Origin: a candidate division TA06 bacterium SM23_40
Lineage (GTDB): Bacteria > LJUI01 > SM1-40
Assembly (NCBI GenBank): GCA_001303705.1
Contig: LJUI01000033.1
Span: forward strand, 1-19,554
Direction of reading: 5' to 3'
Length of the DNA: 19,554 nucleotides
The position numbers were made by a program, and so were the translations under genes. Position 1 is the stretch's first letter, and every line of letters starts with the position of its first letter. The notes under the pieces are model-generated. The model saw only the letters and a list, made by a program, of their open reading frames with translations, searched no databases and had not been told where the DNA came from. Below are positions 1-9,536 of the stretch, one piece after another.

Positions 1-1047
<1,047 letters not shown>

Positions 1048-1069
1048 CTATCGATCCCTATCCCATCTG

Positions 1070-1120
1070 ATTATCTTAGATCGAGTACACATCTGTAGCA
1101 GATTGAATCACAGGTGTCAA
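1070..1120 (-). promoter_or_regulatory. possible eno promoter
   Basis: On the minus strand a perfect TTGACA lies at 1120-1115, upstream of eno. The element 17 bp downstream is only TACAGA (1097-1092), a poor -10; a better -10 (GATAAT, 1075-1070) is too far from this -35 to pair with it. One of these elements probably belongs to the eno promoter, but no single well-spaced pair is convincing. Confidence 0.25.
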
Positions 1121-1309
1121 CTCCAGATGGAACGAAGTGCGAACGCTCCTCCCGAACCGACGCGATCATACTTCACCCACTGTTCGCGTTCAACAGGAAT
1201 CTGCGCAAATCTTTGCCACTGGAGACTGGGGCGTGCGGCAGACTGAGCACGCTGTACGCCATCGTCGGCTCAGTCTACCGATAGCTATTGAGGTACCTCC
1301 AGAATGTGC

Positions 1310-1337
1310 TTGCAAACAGAGGACGCAATGGTATCAT
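1310..1337 (+). promoter_or_regulatory. candidate sigma-70 promoter upstream of the repeat array and hflX
   Basis: TTGCAA (1310-1315), a 16-bp spacer, then TATCAT (1332-1337) preceded by TGG, an extended -10. The predicted start near 1344 would transcribe the 24-bp repeat array and could continue about 520 bases into hflX. The same TGn extension occurs in the better promoters at 8356 and 17506, which supports it modestly. Confidence 0.4.
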
Positions 1338-1463
1338 ACATGTAGCAGCGGGACACGGATATGCCGCGGCTACCGCTTGCCGTTCCGTGGGGCTGACGTC
1401 TGCAACCCCCTTGCGGCTACCGTCTGTGCCGCCGTTGCGCCTAGGGTCTGTGGCCCATTTCCG

Positions 1464-1655
1464 ACCATTGATGGTCTCATCGTGACTACTGTTGATGGTC
1501 CCATTGTGGCTACTGTCGACGGTCCCATCGTGGCTACTGTTGACGGCCCCATCGCGGCGACCGTTGAGGGTCCCGCTACGGCAACCGTTGATGGTCCCCT
1601 TGCGGCAACCGTTGATGGTTCTACCACGGCCATCGTCTACGGCGCCATTGTGGCT
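1464..1655. repeat. 24-bp tandem repeat array, eight copies
   Basis: Eight consecutive 24-bp units start at 1464, 1488, 1512, 1536, 1560, 1584, 1608 and 1632, with a core of ACNGTTGATGGTCCC. Copies 2 and 3 differ at three bases, spaced in multiples of three and all at the third codon position of the plus frame that reads TVDGPIVA. Copies 3 and 4 differ at four bases, three of them third-position. The first and last copies are diverged, and degenerate traces extend to about 1419 upstream and 1703 downstream. In the minus frame reading GPSTVATM the third positions coincide with the plus third positions, so the pattern cannot decide the strand. All copies stay in phase. Confidence 0.9.
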
Positions 1656-1863
1656 CCTGCATACATGTTGGTCGCGGCCACCGCTTCATGGATGCGCGCC
1701 GGCTCACTGCCGACCAGCTCATCCCATGTGGCCGCTTATTCACCGTCGCCTCTCTCGATACCGTGAGGCGGGCTGTCCATCCTTCCTCACGGCGGTCCGA
1801 CGTTCCTCAGGATCGCCCGTCCGGTCTGCAGTTCCCCGAGACCGCCCATGAGGTGCTCTATCG

Positions 1864-3174
1864 ATGCATCCTATCGAGACGACGACCCGCGCCGAGCGTG
1901 CGCTCCTCGTAGGCCTCGCTCTCTCCGACCGGGAGCGATGGGAGAAGATCGAATCGCTCGACGAGCTGGCACAACTCGCCGCGACGGCGGGAGCAGAAGT
2001 CGCCGAGAAAATCCTGCAGACGAGACGGAAGCCTGATCCCGCGTATCTGATCGGAAAGGGAAAAGTAGACGAGCTGGCGAAAGCGGCACAGGAGATCCCG
2101 GTCGATCTCCTGATTTTCGATGAGGAACTCTCCCCTGCCCAGGTACGGAACATCGAGAGCGTGACCGAGACGAGGGTCGTCGACCGTTCAGAGCTCATCA
2201 TGGACATCTTCGCCATTCACGCACGCTCCCGGGCAGCGAAGATACAGGTCGAACTGGCGCAGCTCAACTACCGGCTTCCGAGACTCGTAGGGAGAGGAGT
2301 TGAACTATCCCGCCTGGGCGGAGGGATCGGAACGCGGGGGCCGGGCGAGACGAAGTTGGAGGTTGACCGTCGCCGGATCCGCGCCCGCATCGCCCAGCTC
2401 AAGAGAGATCTCACATCGCTCGAGACGAGCCGTATGGTCCAGCGGCAGGGGCGCGGCGATGCATTCCGCGTCGCTCTCGCCGGGTACACGAACGCAGGCA
2501 AGTCCACCCTGATGAATGCCCTTTCCTCGGCAGGCGTTACCGTGGCGGACCAGCTCTTCGCCACGCTCGATGCGACGACCAGGCAGATCGATCTCGGCAC
2601 CCGCCGGGACATCCTGCTCACCGATACTGTCGGATTCATCCGCCATCTCCCGCACCACCTCGTGGCATCCTTCCACGCCACACTCGAGGAGACGATCGAG
2701 GCTGATCTCATCCTCCACGTCGTCGACGTGTCGCACACGGCCTACCGGCAGCAGATGGCAACAGTCGACGAGGTGCTGAGCGAGCTCGGCTGCATTGACA
2801 CATCGACCCTTGTGGTCTTCAACAAGATCGACCGACTCGAGGACCAGAGTTGTCTCGATCTGATCCGTTCCCGTTATCCCATGAGCGTCGCTGCGTCTGC
2901 ATTGACGGGCGTCGGCATCGAAACGGTAAAGGCACGGATCGTTGCCCTGGCCGAAGACATGGATAGAGAAGAGGTTCTCTTTCTCCCGCTCGATGCAACG
3001 AAGTTACTGGCTCAGGTCCACCGGGACGGGCGGATAATCGAGGAGATATTCGAAGATAGCCGCATCCAGGTGAGAGTGCGTATGGACCGCGCCAAACTCT
3101 CCAGGCTACAGCGCGAGATCGCAGACGCCTGGGCGCGGGCCCAGGACAGACCTGGGGCCGGGGAACAGGATTAA
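1864..3174 (+). CDS. hflX: HflX ribosome-associated GTPase
   Basis: A 436-residue GTPase of the HflX family, which binds the 50S subunit and splits or rescues stalled ribosomes, particularly under heat stress. The N-terminal nucleotide-binding-like domain (about 1-130, with the typical AYLIGKGKVDEL stretch) leads to the linker containing GGGIGTRGPGETKLE (about 150-165) and a helical hairpin. The G domain follows: G1 GYTNAGKST at 207-215, a switch region FATLDATTR, G3 DTVGFI from 254, G4 NKID at 320-323 and G5 SALTG at 345-349. All GTPase motifs are intact and the length is normal. The ATG at 1864 is preceded by a GAGGTG-type site about eight bases upstream and gives a standard N-terminus. It is divergent from eno and separated from the next gene by 304 bp, so it is probably monocistronic; no clear terminator was seen after it. 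Confidence 0.97.
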   Translation: MHPIETTTRAERALLVGLALSDRERWEKIESLDELAQLAATAGAEVAEKILQTRRKPDPAYLIGKGKVDELAKAAQEIPVDLLIFDEELSPAQVRNIESVTETRVVDRSELIMDIFAIHARSRAAKIQVELAQLNYRLPRLVGRGVELSRLGGGIGTRGPGETKLEVDRRRIRARIAQLKRDLTSLETSRMVQRQGRGDAFRVALAGYTNAGKSTLMNALSSAGVTVADQLFATLDATTRQIDLGTRRDILLTDTVGFIRHLPHHLVASFHATLEETIEADLILHVVDVSHTAYRQQMATVDEVLSELGCIDTSTLVVFNKIDRLEDQSCLDLIRSRYPMSVAASALTGVGIETVKARIVALAEDMDREEVLFLPLDATKLLAQVHRDGRIIEEIFEDSRIQVRVRMDRAKLSRLQREIADAWARAQDRPGAGEQD

Positions 3175-3478
3175 CGCCGCTCGCGGGGTAGGGGCGCCGG
3201 CGAAGCTCATGCGAGGATCGTCGTCCCGGACACGCATCCGCTCCTGCCGGGTGAGAACGGGATCCGTGCGAACCGCGCTCTATCCTGACCCCGGACAACC
3301 GGTTGCGGGCCACTCCCCCGATCACCCTGAAAAACTGAAATCTTACGTACATCCTGTGGAACCCTCAGGCGCGGCTGTTGTCTAACGAGAATGAAACGCC
3401 ACAGGTGGCTGGCGCGAGAGCCGGCTCTGAGTCCCAGAGCTCTCGGGTGCAGCCCCAGATACTCGGAGGTCTGATTCC
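3175..3478. other. intergenic gap with overlapping palindromes before the macroglobulin gene
   Basis: No gene is seen and no U-tract terminator for hflX was found. Near the 3' end, AGAGCCGGCTCT (3417-3428) is a perfect palindrome. GCTCTG (3424-3429) can also pair with CAGAGC (3435-3440), and GAGAGC (3416-3421) with GCTCTC (3439-3444), so the RNA could adopt mutually exclusive hairpins. The ribosome site CGGAGG (3464-3469) follows about 20 bases later. No convincing promoter was identified. Confidence 0.5.
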
Positions 3479-6400
3479 ATGAGGATCACTGAAGTCCCCC
3501 TCACTGTGTTCTTGCTCGCCGTTCTCGTCTCTCTGTTCGCCGTCTCCGCCGGCCCGCTCGTCTCCGGCTCTCAGACTGAGCCCGGAGACGTAGAGGCATA
3601 CTGGCATAACGGCGACGTCACGGCGATAGTCCACCTCGCCTCACCTACAGGCAGCCGGCTCATTGGCCAGCTCACCTTGCAGGTGATCGATTTCGATGAT
3701 AACCCGATCGCGGAGGCGACTACGACCGCGGTCCTCCGCAGCCACACGCGGCGGTTCCGTCTCGTGTTACCGATCGACGAGGCGAGCGGTGATCCCTACT
3801 GGTATCGCCTGCGCTACGAGTTCAGGTCTGCCTCGTCGGTGATCACCAAGACCGTCTCTCTCTCCCAGTTCCTTCCGCAGCTCGAGACACACGTGCTCGG
3901 ACAGACTGATTTCGTTGCCGGGAGCCCCGCATCGATCCGCATCGTCACTCTCGACCACGGTACGCAGCAGGCGCTGAGCGACGCTGCGGTGACGATCGAT
4001 CTCGTGATCTCCGGGGACGAAGACCCGCGACGCCTGTTCAGCGGCCGCACCAACTCCGGGGGAACAGTAGACGCCTCGTTCTTCATACCGGACGTAGCAT
4101 CTGACGAGGCGAAGCTCGTCATCATCGCGGAGTCCGAGATCGGACGCGACGTCGTCGAGCGTCACGTCACGATCGGCCGTTCCAACCAGATACTCCTCGT
4201 CACCGACAAGCCTCTGTACCAGCCGGGCCAGTTGATTCATCTACGCGCCCTTGTCCTCCGTCGGCCCGACCGCGCGGCCGCCGCCGGCCTCCCGCTCACC
4301 CTCGAGATCGAGGACCCCAGGGGCAACAAGGTCTTCAAGGTCACCCAGACGACGAGCAAGTTCGGCATCGCGTCCGCTGACTTCCAGCTCGCAGACGAGA
4401 TCAACATGGGACCCTATCATGTCAGGGCCTTAATCGGCGATGATGTGAGCGAGAAGACGGTGACCGTCGAACGGTATGTTCTCCCGAAATTCGAGGTCGA
4501 GGTGACGACCGACAGGACTTACTATCTTCCCGGCCAGAAGCTTCAGGGCGACATTCAGGTAGACTACTTCTTCGGCAAGCCGGTCTCCGGTGGAAGGGTA
4601 GAGGTCGGCCTCGCGAAGTTCGACATCGGATTCGATGAGTTCGCCCGCATCACGGGGACAACAGACGACGAAGGCCACTTCCGTTTCGATACGGTCCTGC
4701 CCGACTACTTTGTCGGACAGCCGCTCGAAGAAGGCAAGGCGCTCATCAAGCTAGAGGTCCGCATCACCGACCAGGCCAACCATGAGGAGTCGAAGACCAT
4801 CACGCGGACCGTCGCTGCCCATCCGATCTCCGTCGTCATCATCCCGGAGAGTGGGGATCTCGTGCCCGGGGTGGAGAACATCGTCTACGTCCTCACGGCA
4901 TATCCCGATGGGACCCCGGCCGAGGCGCGGGTCACGCTCAGGATCGAGGGGACGGGGGCCGAGTTCTCTGCTGCTGCAGATGACCTGGGAATCGCTACGT
5001 TCACCGCCCCCCTCCGTCCCTCGGGCGGTGCGGCCGGTTCTGTGGACAACGTGAAGCTCGTCGCCACGGCCACTGACAGAAGCGGCAACAGAGGACAGGT
5101 CACACTCGAGTCCGAGTTCGACGAGGCACCGGACCATGTCCTCGTGCGCGCGGACCAGTCGCTGTACCGCGTCGGTGACCCCATAGAGGTGACTCTCCTC
5201 ACCACCACCGGGTCGGGCAGGGCGTACCTCGATCTTGTCAAAGAGGGCCAGACAGTCCTCACCCGATCCCTCGCCATCTCTGGTGGAAGGGGCCGTGTCT
5301 CGCTCGATCTCGACGAGACGATGAGCGGGACCCTGTGGCTCCACGCGTACATCATCTCGCGGACCGGCCACATGGTCCGCGACACACGGGTCGTGTACGT
5401 CAATCCGGCGAACGATCTCTCGATAGCGATTACGCCGGACCGCGACACATACCGGCCAGGGGAAGATGCACAGATCCTGTTCCAGGTGACCGATGGGAAT
5501 GGGCAGCCAGTGCTCTCCGCCCTCGGCATCTCGATCGTCGATGAGAGCGTCTTCGCCCTGCAGGAGCTCCAGCCGGGCCTGGAGAAGGTCTACTTCACGC
5601 TCGAAGAAGAGATCATGAAACCTCGCTATGAGATCCACGCGTTCACCCCACGGGATCTAGTCCGGTGGCCCGTCGACCAGCCCCCGCCGGGACACAAAGA
5701 CAAGGCGGCGGCGGTGCTCTTCGCCACGGCGGCGGAGCCTCCGACCACCTACTCCCTTGCAGTCAATACATTCACGGAGCGCCAGGAGCGCCTGCGCGAG
5801 CTGGCAGAGGAACGTCTGCGGCGCGATGCGGCGCGGCTCTCAGAGAGTCTCCAGGAGTTCGTGCGGCGGCGCCAGCGCGCCATTACCAGGAAAGAGGGAC
5901 TGGAGGCCGCAGTGCGCGCAGGACACCTGCGCCAGGACGAGATACTCGATCCCTGGGGGAACCCGTACCGCCTGCTGCGCGACTACAGCGGATGGAACCT
6001 CGAGCTCATGAGCGCAGGGCCGGATGGGGTCGAAGAGACCGCCGACGATCTTACCTGGTCCGAGCAGATGTTGCTCTTCGAGGGCGAGCGTATGGACATG
6101 GCCAACCTCCGGGCGGGGGTCGGCGGCTTCGGAATGCCGTTCGACAAGAAGGAACTCGATGTCCTCGCCAGCGTGTCGGAGGAGATCCCCGCGCCGGCCG
6201 GGGCGCCCGACGCGACAGGCGTGGCAGAGCCGCGGATCAGGCGGTACTTCCCGGAGACCCTGTGGTGGCAGCCCCAGCTCATCACCGACCGACATGGGCG
6301 GGCCACCCTGGATATCAAGATGGCCGACTCGATCACCCGCTGGAGGCTCACCTCGATGGCGTCCTCAGCCAGCGGGATGCTCGGGAGCCAGACGACCGGC

Positions 6401-8359
6401 ATCATCGCGTTCCAGGACTTCTTCGTCGACCTCGACCTGCCGGTGAGTCTCACAGAGAAGGATATCGTCTCGATTCCGGTGGCGATCTATAACTACCTGG
6501 AAACGACTCAGGATGTCGGGCTCGAGCTCCAGCCCGATGACTGGTATGAGCTCGACGGAGATCGGACGATCCGTCTCACCCTCGATCCGAACGAGGTGAC
6601 GGTCGCCTACTATAGGATCAAGGCAATGGAGATCGGACTCCACGAGATCACTGTCAAGGCCTACGGAAGCGAGATGAGCGATGCCATCGCGCGCAAGGTC
6701 GAGGTGGTGCCCGACGGGCAGGAGCAGTGGATCTCGGCGAGCGAGCGCCTGGACGCGAGGGCGGTTCAGACACTCCACATCCCGCAAGCAGCGATCGATG
6801 GCGCATCGCGCATCCTGGCGAGAATCTACCCCGGCATCTTCAGTCAGATCGTCGAGGGCCTCGATTCCATGCTCCAGGTTCCATTCGGCTGCTTCGAGCA
6901 GACCTCTTCGGTCACGTACCCCAACATACTCGTACTCCACTACATGCGCGAGACCGACCAGATCACGCCGGAGATCGAGATGAAGGCAGAGCAGTACATC
7001 AATCTGGGGTACCAGAGGCTGTTGAGTTTCGAGGTACCGGGCGGCGGATTCGAGTGGTTCGGAAACGCCCCCGCAAGCAAGATCCTCAGCGCCTATGGCC
7101 TGATGGAATTCCAGGACATGAGCGAGGTGTATGAGATCGACCAAGAAATCATCACCCGCACCAGACGCTGGCTCATCGCGCAGCAGAACGGTGATGGGTC
7201 GTGGTCGCCGGATGCGAGCTACCTCCACGCGGAGAGCTGGGGGCGTATCCAGAACTCCAACCTCCTCCCCACCGCCTATATCCTCTGGGCTCTCTTGGAG
7301 ACCGACTACCAGGGGGAGGAGACATCGCGCGCTCTCTCCTATCTCCGGGCCCACCTCGACGAGGCGGAGGGCCCGTACACGCTGGCCATCGCGGCCAATG
7401 CCCTTGTCGCCGCCGATCGCAACCATGCCTCGACGCGGAAGGCCTTCGATGACCTGCTCGCCCTCGCCATTGTGGAGGGTGACGCCATGCACTGGGAGTC
7501 GGAGATCCCCTCGTTCACGCATGCGCGCGACAAGAGCGCCGATATCGAGACGACCGCCCTCGCCGCCTATGCGCTCATCCGCTACGGCAAGCGGGCGGAC
7601 GCGACGTCTCAGGTCCTCAACTACCTCATCGAGAGCAAGGATCCATATGGACGCTGGTACACGACTCAGGGTACGATACTCGCCCTGAGGGCACTCCTCG
7701 CATCCCTCGGCACAACGGCAGAGAGCACCGATGCGACCGTAACGATCACTATCAATGGCGAGAAGGCGGAGACGATCGAGATCACGCCCGAGACGAGCGA
7801 CGTGATGCGTCTCGTCGACCTCGGCCGCTTCACACAGGAGGGAGCAAACACGATCGAGCTCACGTTCGATGGCGAGGGAAGCGCTCTGTACGAGCTCGCC
7901 GCCAAGTACTTCGTCCCGTGGCGCCTCGTGCCGCTCCCGAGAGAAGGGTTGCTCGCGATCGACGTCGAGTATGACAAGCGCGAACTGGAAATGAACGATA
8001 CCGTCGTCTCACACGTGCGCGTCGAGACCCGCCGTCCGGGGCGAGCCGAGATGGTCATCGTCGACCTCGGCATCCCGCCCGGATTCTCGGTCGAGACCGC
8101 CGACCTGACAGAACTCGTCGACAACGGGACGATCCAGAAGTACAGCCTGACCGGCCGTCAGATCATCATCTACCTGGACAAGATCGAGTCCGGCAAGCCC
8201 GTCGAGTTCGATTACCGGCTGAGGGCGACGATGCCGGTCGTCGCCAGTTCGGGCGTCTCCCGCGTCTATGAGTACTACAACACAGATGTGGAGGCGATCT
8301 CACAGCCAGTGGAGATGGTCGTAGGCGAGCATCAGGCCGAGGACAACAACGAGGGTTGA
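3479..8359 (+). CDS. secreted alpha-2-macroglobulin family protein with pseudopilin-like insert
   Basis: A 1626-residue bacterial alpha-2-macroglobulin, a family that traps proteases by bait cleavage and covalent thioester capture. A signal peptide (about 1-24, ending VSA) without a lipobox cysteine suggests export without lipid anchoring. Macroglobulin domains follow: MG2 with TDKPLYQPGQ from about 242, an MG3-like segment near 335-385, and a bait-region domain up to VDESVFAL (about 690). Next come a charged helix (about 766-820) and DPWGNPY (824-830) ... SAGPDG ... TADDL (845-858), which resembles the GspG pseudopilin C-terminus. The A2M domain begins at YFPETLWWQP (about 921). The thioester motif is C1138-F-E-Q1141, then the alpha-helical thioester domain, and a receptor-binding-like domain ends the protein (GKPVEFDYRL near 1580). 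The ATG has CGGAGG nine bases upstream. No pbpC partner is adjacent, unlike enterobacterial yfhM loci. Confidence 0.93.
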   Translation: MRITEVPLTVFLLAVLVSLFAVSAGPLVSGSQTEPGDVEAYWHNGDVTAIVHLASPTGSRLIGQLTLQVIDFDDNPIAEATTTAVLRSHTRRFRLVLPIDEASGDPYWYRLRYEFRSASSVITKTVSLSQFLPQLETHVLGQTDFVAGSPASIRIVTLDHGTQQALSDAAVTIDLVISGDEDPRRLFSGRTNSGGTVDASFFIPDVASDEAKLVIIAESEIGRDVVERHVTIGRSNQILLVTDKPLYQPGQLIHLRALVLRRPDRAAAAGLPLTLEIEDPRGNKVFKVTQTTSKFGIASADFQLADEINMGPYHVRALIGDDVSEKTVTVERYVLPKFEVEVTTDRTYYLPGQKLQGDIQVDYFFGKPVSGGRVEVGLAKFDIGFDEFARITGTTDDEGHFRFDTVLPDYFVGQPLEEGKALIKLEVRITDQANHEESKTITRTVAAHPISVVIIPESGDLVPGVENIVYVLTAYPDGTPAEARVTLRIEGTGAEFSAAADDLGIATFTAPLRPSGGAAGSVDNVKLVATATDRSGNRGQVTLESEFDEAPDHVLVRADQSLYRVGDPIEVTLLTTTGSGRAYLDLVKEGQTVLTRSLAISGGRGRVSLDLDETMSGTLWLHAYIISRTGHMVRDTRVVYVNPANDLSIAITPDRDTYRPGEDAQILFQVTDGNGQPVLSALGISIVDESVFALQELQPGLEKVYFTLEEEIMKPRYEIHAFTPRDLVRWPVDQPPPGHKDKAAAVLFATAAEPPTTYSLAVNTFTERQERLRELAEERLRRDAARLSESLQEFVRRRQRAITRKEGLEAAVRAGHLRQDEILDPWGNPYRLLRDYSGWNLELMSAGPDGVEETADDLTWSEQMLLFEGERMDMANLRAGVGGFGMPFDKKELDVLASVSEEIPAPAGAPDATGVAEPRIRRYFPETLWWQPQLITDRHGRATLDIKMADSITRWRLTSMASSASGMLGSQTTGIIAFQDFFVDLDLPVSLTEKDIVSIPVAIYNYLETTQDVGLELQPDDWYELDGDRTIRLTLDPNEVTVAYYRIKAMEIGLHEITVKAYGSEMSDAIARKVEVVPDGQEQWISASERLDARAVQTLHIPQAAIDGASRILARIYPGIFSQIVEGLDSMLQVPFGCFEQTSSVTYPNILVLHYMRETDQITPEIEMKAEQYINLGYQRLLSFEVPGGGFEWFGNAPASKILSAYGLMEFQDMSEVYEIDQEIITRTRRWLIAQQNGDGSWSPDASYLHAESWGRIQNSNLLPTAYILWALLETDYQGEETSRALSYLRAHLDEAEGPYTLAIAANALVAADRNHASTRKAFDDLLALAIVEGDAMHWESEIPSFTHARDKSADIETTALAAYALIRYGKRADATSQVLNYLIESKDPYGRWYTTQGTILALRALLASLGTTAESTDATVTITINGEKAETIEITPETSDVMRLVDLGRFTQEGANTIELTFDGEGSALYELAAKYFVPWRLVPLPREGLLAIDVEYDKRELEMNDTVVSHVRVETRRPGRAEMVIVDLGIPPGFSVETADLTELVDNGTIQKYSLTGRQIIIYLDKIESGKPVEFDYRLRATMPVVASSGVSRVYEYYNTDVEAISQPVEMVVGEHQAEDNNEG

Positions 8360-8384
8360 TAGAAAACGGTCACTGTGCTAGAAT
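8356..8384 (+). promoter_or_regulatory. extended -10 sigma-70 promoter overlapping the macroglobulin stop codon
   Basis: TTGATA (8356-8361) matches the -35 consensus at 5 of 6 bases. After a 17-bp spacer comes TAGAAT (8379-8384, 5 of 6), preceded by TGC to give an extended -10. The -35 overlaps the TGA stop of the upstream gene. The predicted start near 8391 lies inside the adjoining terminator stem. It would drive the DUF2520 and DUF89 genes with a leader of about 118 bases. Confidence 0.7.
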
Positions 8385-8423
8385 CTCCGCACCTGACCCG
8401 GTGGTCAGGTGCGGAGCCTTTTT
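8385..8423 (+). terminator. intrinsic terminator after the macroglobulin gene
   Basis: A perfect 14-bp stem, CTCCGCACCTGACC (8385-8398) and GGTCAGGTGCGGAG (8403-8416), closes a CGGT loop and is followed by CC and five T residues (8419-8423). This is a textbook Rho-independent terminator 25 bases past the stop codon. It abuts the -10 of the next promoter. Confidence 0.93.
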
Positions 8424-8508
8424 GCGAGACATACCTGTCGTCGCGGTCATATCCGGACAGGACCTGGATGGGCCGGACCGCCGCACACGCAGAGGACAGA
8501 CTGCTCAC

Positions 8509-9531
8509 ATGGGAACGAGCGTCGCCATCATCGGCGCGGGACGGGTAGGCACGGCACTCGGAGTCCTCCTGAGCCAGGAAGGATATCGCCTGACGGGCGT
8601 CGCCGACATCGATCTGGTGCACGCTGAGGCCTGCGCCCGGCTCATCCTGAGCGAGGCGAGTGAGCAAGACCTCGCCGGGTTTGTCAGCACCGGCCCGTGC
8701 CAGTTCGTGGGCGATGCCGACATCGTCTTCATCACTACTCCCGACCGCGAAATCCCCCATGTCGCCCGTCTACTGGCCGAGTGCGCGAGGGGCAAGGAAC
8801 AACCGCTCCGCGCGGGCGCGACTCTCTGTCATACGAGCGGCGCCCTTCCTTCTACTATCCTCAAAGTCGAAGGCCTTGAACACGTCTCAGTCCTCTCCCT
8901 CCACCCGCTTCAGACCTTCCCTGATCGGGAGACGGCCCCGAGGCTACTCGCGGGTGCCATCTTCGTGCTCGAGGGCGATCCTGATGCGGTCGCGGTGGGA
9001 GAGCGCCTGGTGCAGGATCTAGCAGGGAGGGCGGTGACGATCGAGGCGCGCCACAAGACGATCTATCACGCCGCCGCCTGCACAGCCTCCAATTATCTGG
9101 TGACGCTCCTCCACTTGGCGGGCCGGCTCCTCAGCAGGGCAGGTGTCGATTGGGACGACGCGCTCGACATGCTCCTCCCTCTGGCACGGACCACGCTCGA
9201 CAATGTCGCTTCCCTCGGCACACACAGTGCGCTCACCGGGCCCATCGAACGGGGAGACATCGCCACTCTCGAGTCCCACCTCGGCGCTCTCAGACGAGGG
9301 CCCGACCCGGACCTCCAGGCAGTCTATGCGATCCTCGGACTGTCAGCCGCAGCGCTGGCATCGGAAAAGGGAAGCATCTCTCCCGAACAACGGGGCCGCA
9401 TCGAAGAGCTCCTCAGCGCTGCCCTCTCCACGTCCCTGCGCGCCACCGGGAGAGGCACGTCCGGGAAGGGCGGGCCTCCTCCTTCCGACGCCGCGGAGCC
9501 CCGAGACCCTACGTCAGAGCGCGAGGAGTGA
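8509..9531 (+). CDS. Rossmann-like and DUF2520 domain protein (putative oxidoreductase)
   Basis: A 340-residue protein with an N-terminal dinucleotide-binding Rossmann fold, IIGAGRVGTALG (7-18), resembling the pyrroline-5-carboxylate reductase and 6-phosphogluconate dehydrogenase superfamily. The DUF2520 signature SLHPLQTFPD lies around H132, and a helical C-terminal domain with the typical ASNYLVTLL segment follows. The substrate is unknown for the family; an NAD(P)-dependent redox role is inferred from the fold only. The last 30 or so residues are Gly/Pro/Ser/Arg-rich and probably disordered. The open frame extends upstream to 8356, but that would run through the promoter and terminator, so the ATG at 8509, where the Rossmann strand begins, is the sensible start; its ribosome site (AGAGGA, about 12 bases upstream) is weak. 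It is followed after five bases by the DUF89 gene. Confidence 0.88.
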   Translation: MGTSVAIIGAGRVGTALGVLLSQEGYRLTGVADIDLVHAEACARLILSEASEQDLAGFVSTGPCQFVGDADIVFITTPDREIPHVARLLAECARGKEQPLRAGATLCHTSGALPSTILKVEGLEHVSVLSLHPLQTFPDRETAPRLLAGAIFVLEGDPDAVAVGERLVQDLAGRAVTIEARHKTIYHAAACTASNYLVTLLHLAGRLLSRAGVDWDDALDMLLPLARTTLDNVASLGTHSALTGPIERGDIATLESHLGALRRGPDPDLQAVYAILGLSAAALASEKGSISPEQRGRIEELLSAALSTSLRATGRGTSGKGGPPPSDAAEPRDPTSEREE

Positions 9532-9536
9532 AGCGA

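Noticed and set aside
1464-1655. CRISPR array as an explanation for the 24-bp repeats
   Set aside because: Units are contiguous with no spacers, vary among themselves, and there are no cas genes nearby.
3341-3349. TCTTACGTA shared with 14519-14527 as a common operator
   Set aside because: Only nine bases are shared, in two gaps with no other similarity; too little to claim a site.
4751-5638. Long antisense open frames inside the macroglobulin gene (also 6365-7522)
   Set aside because: They mirror GC-rich codon usage of the sense gene, have no ribosome sites, and show no recognisable domain.
8356-8508. Upstream extension of the DUF2520 reading frame
   Set aside because: It would be translated through a promoter and a perfect intrinsic terminator, and the Rossmann fold begins exactly after the ATG at 8509.
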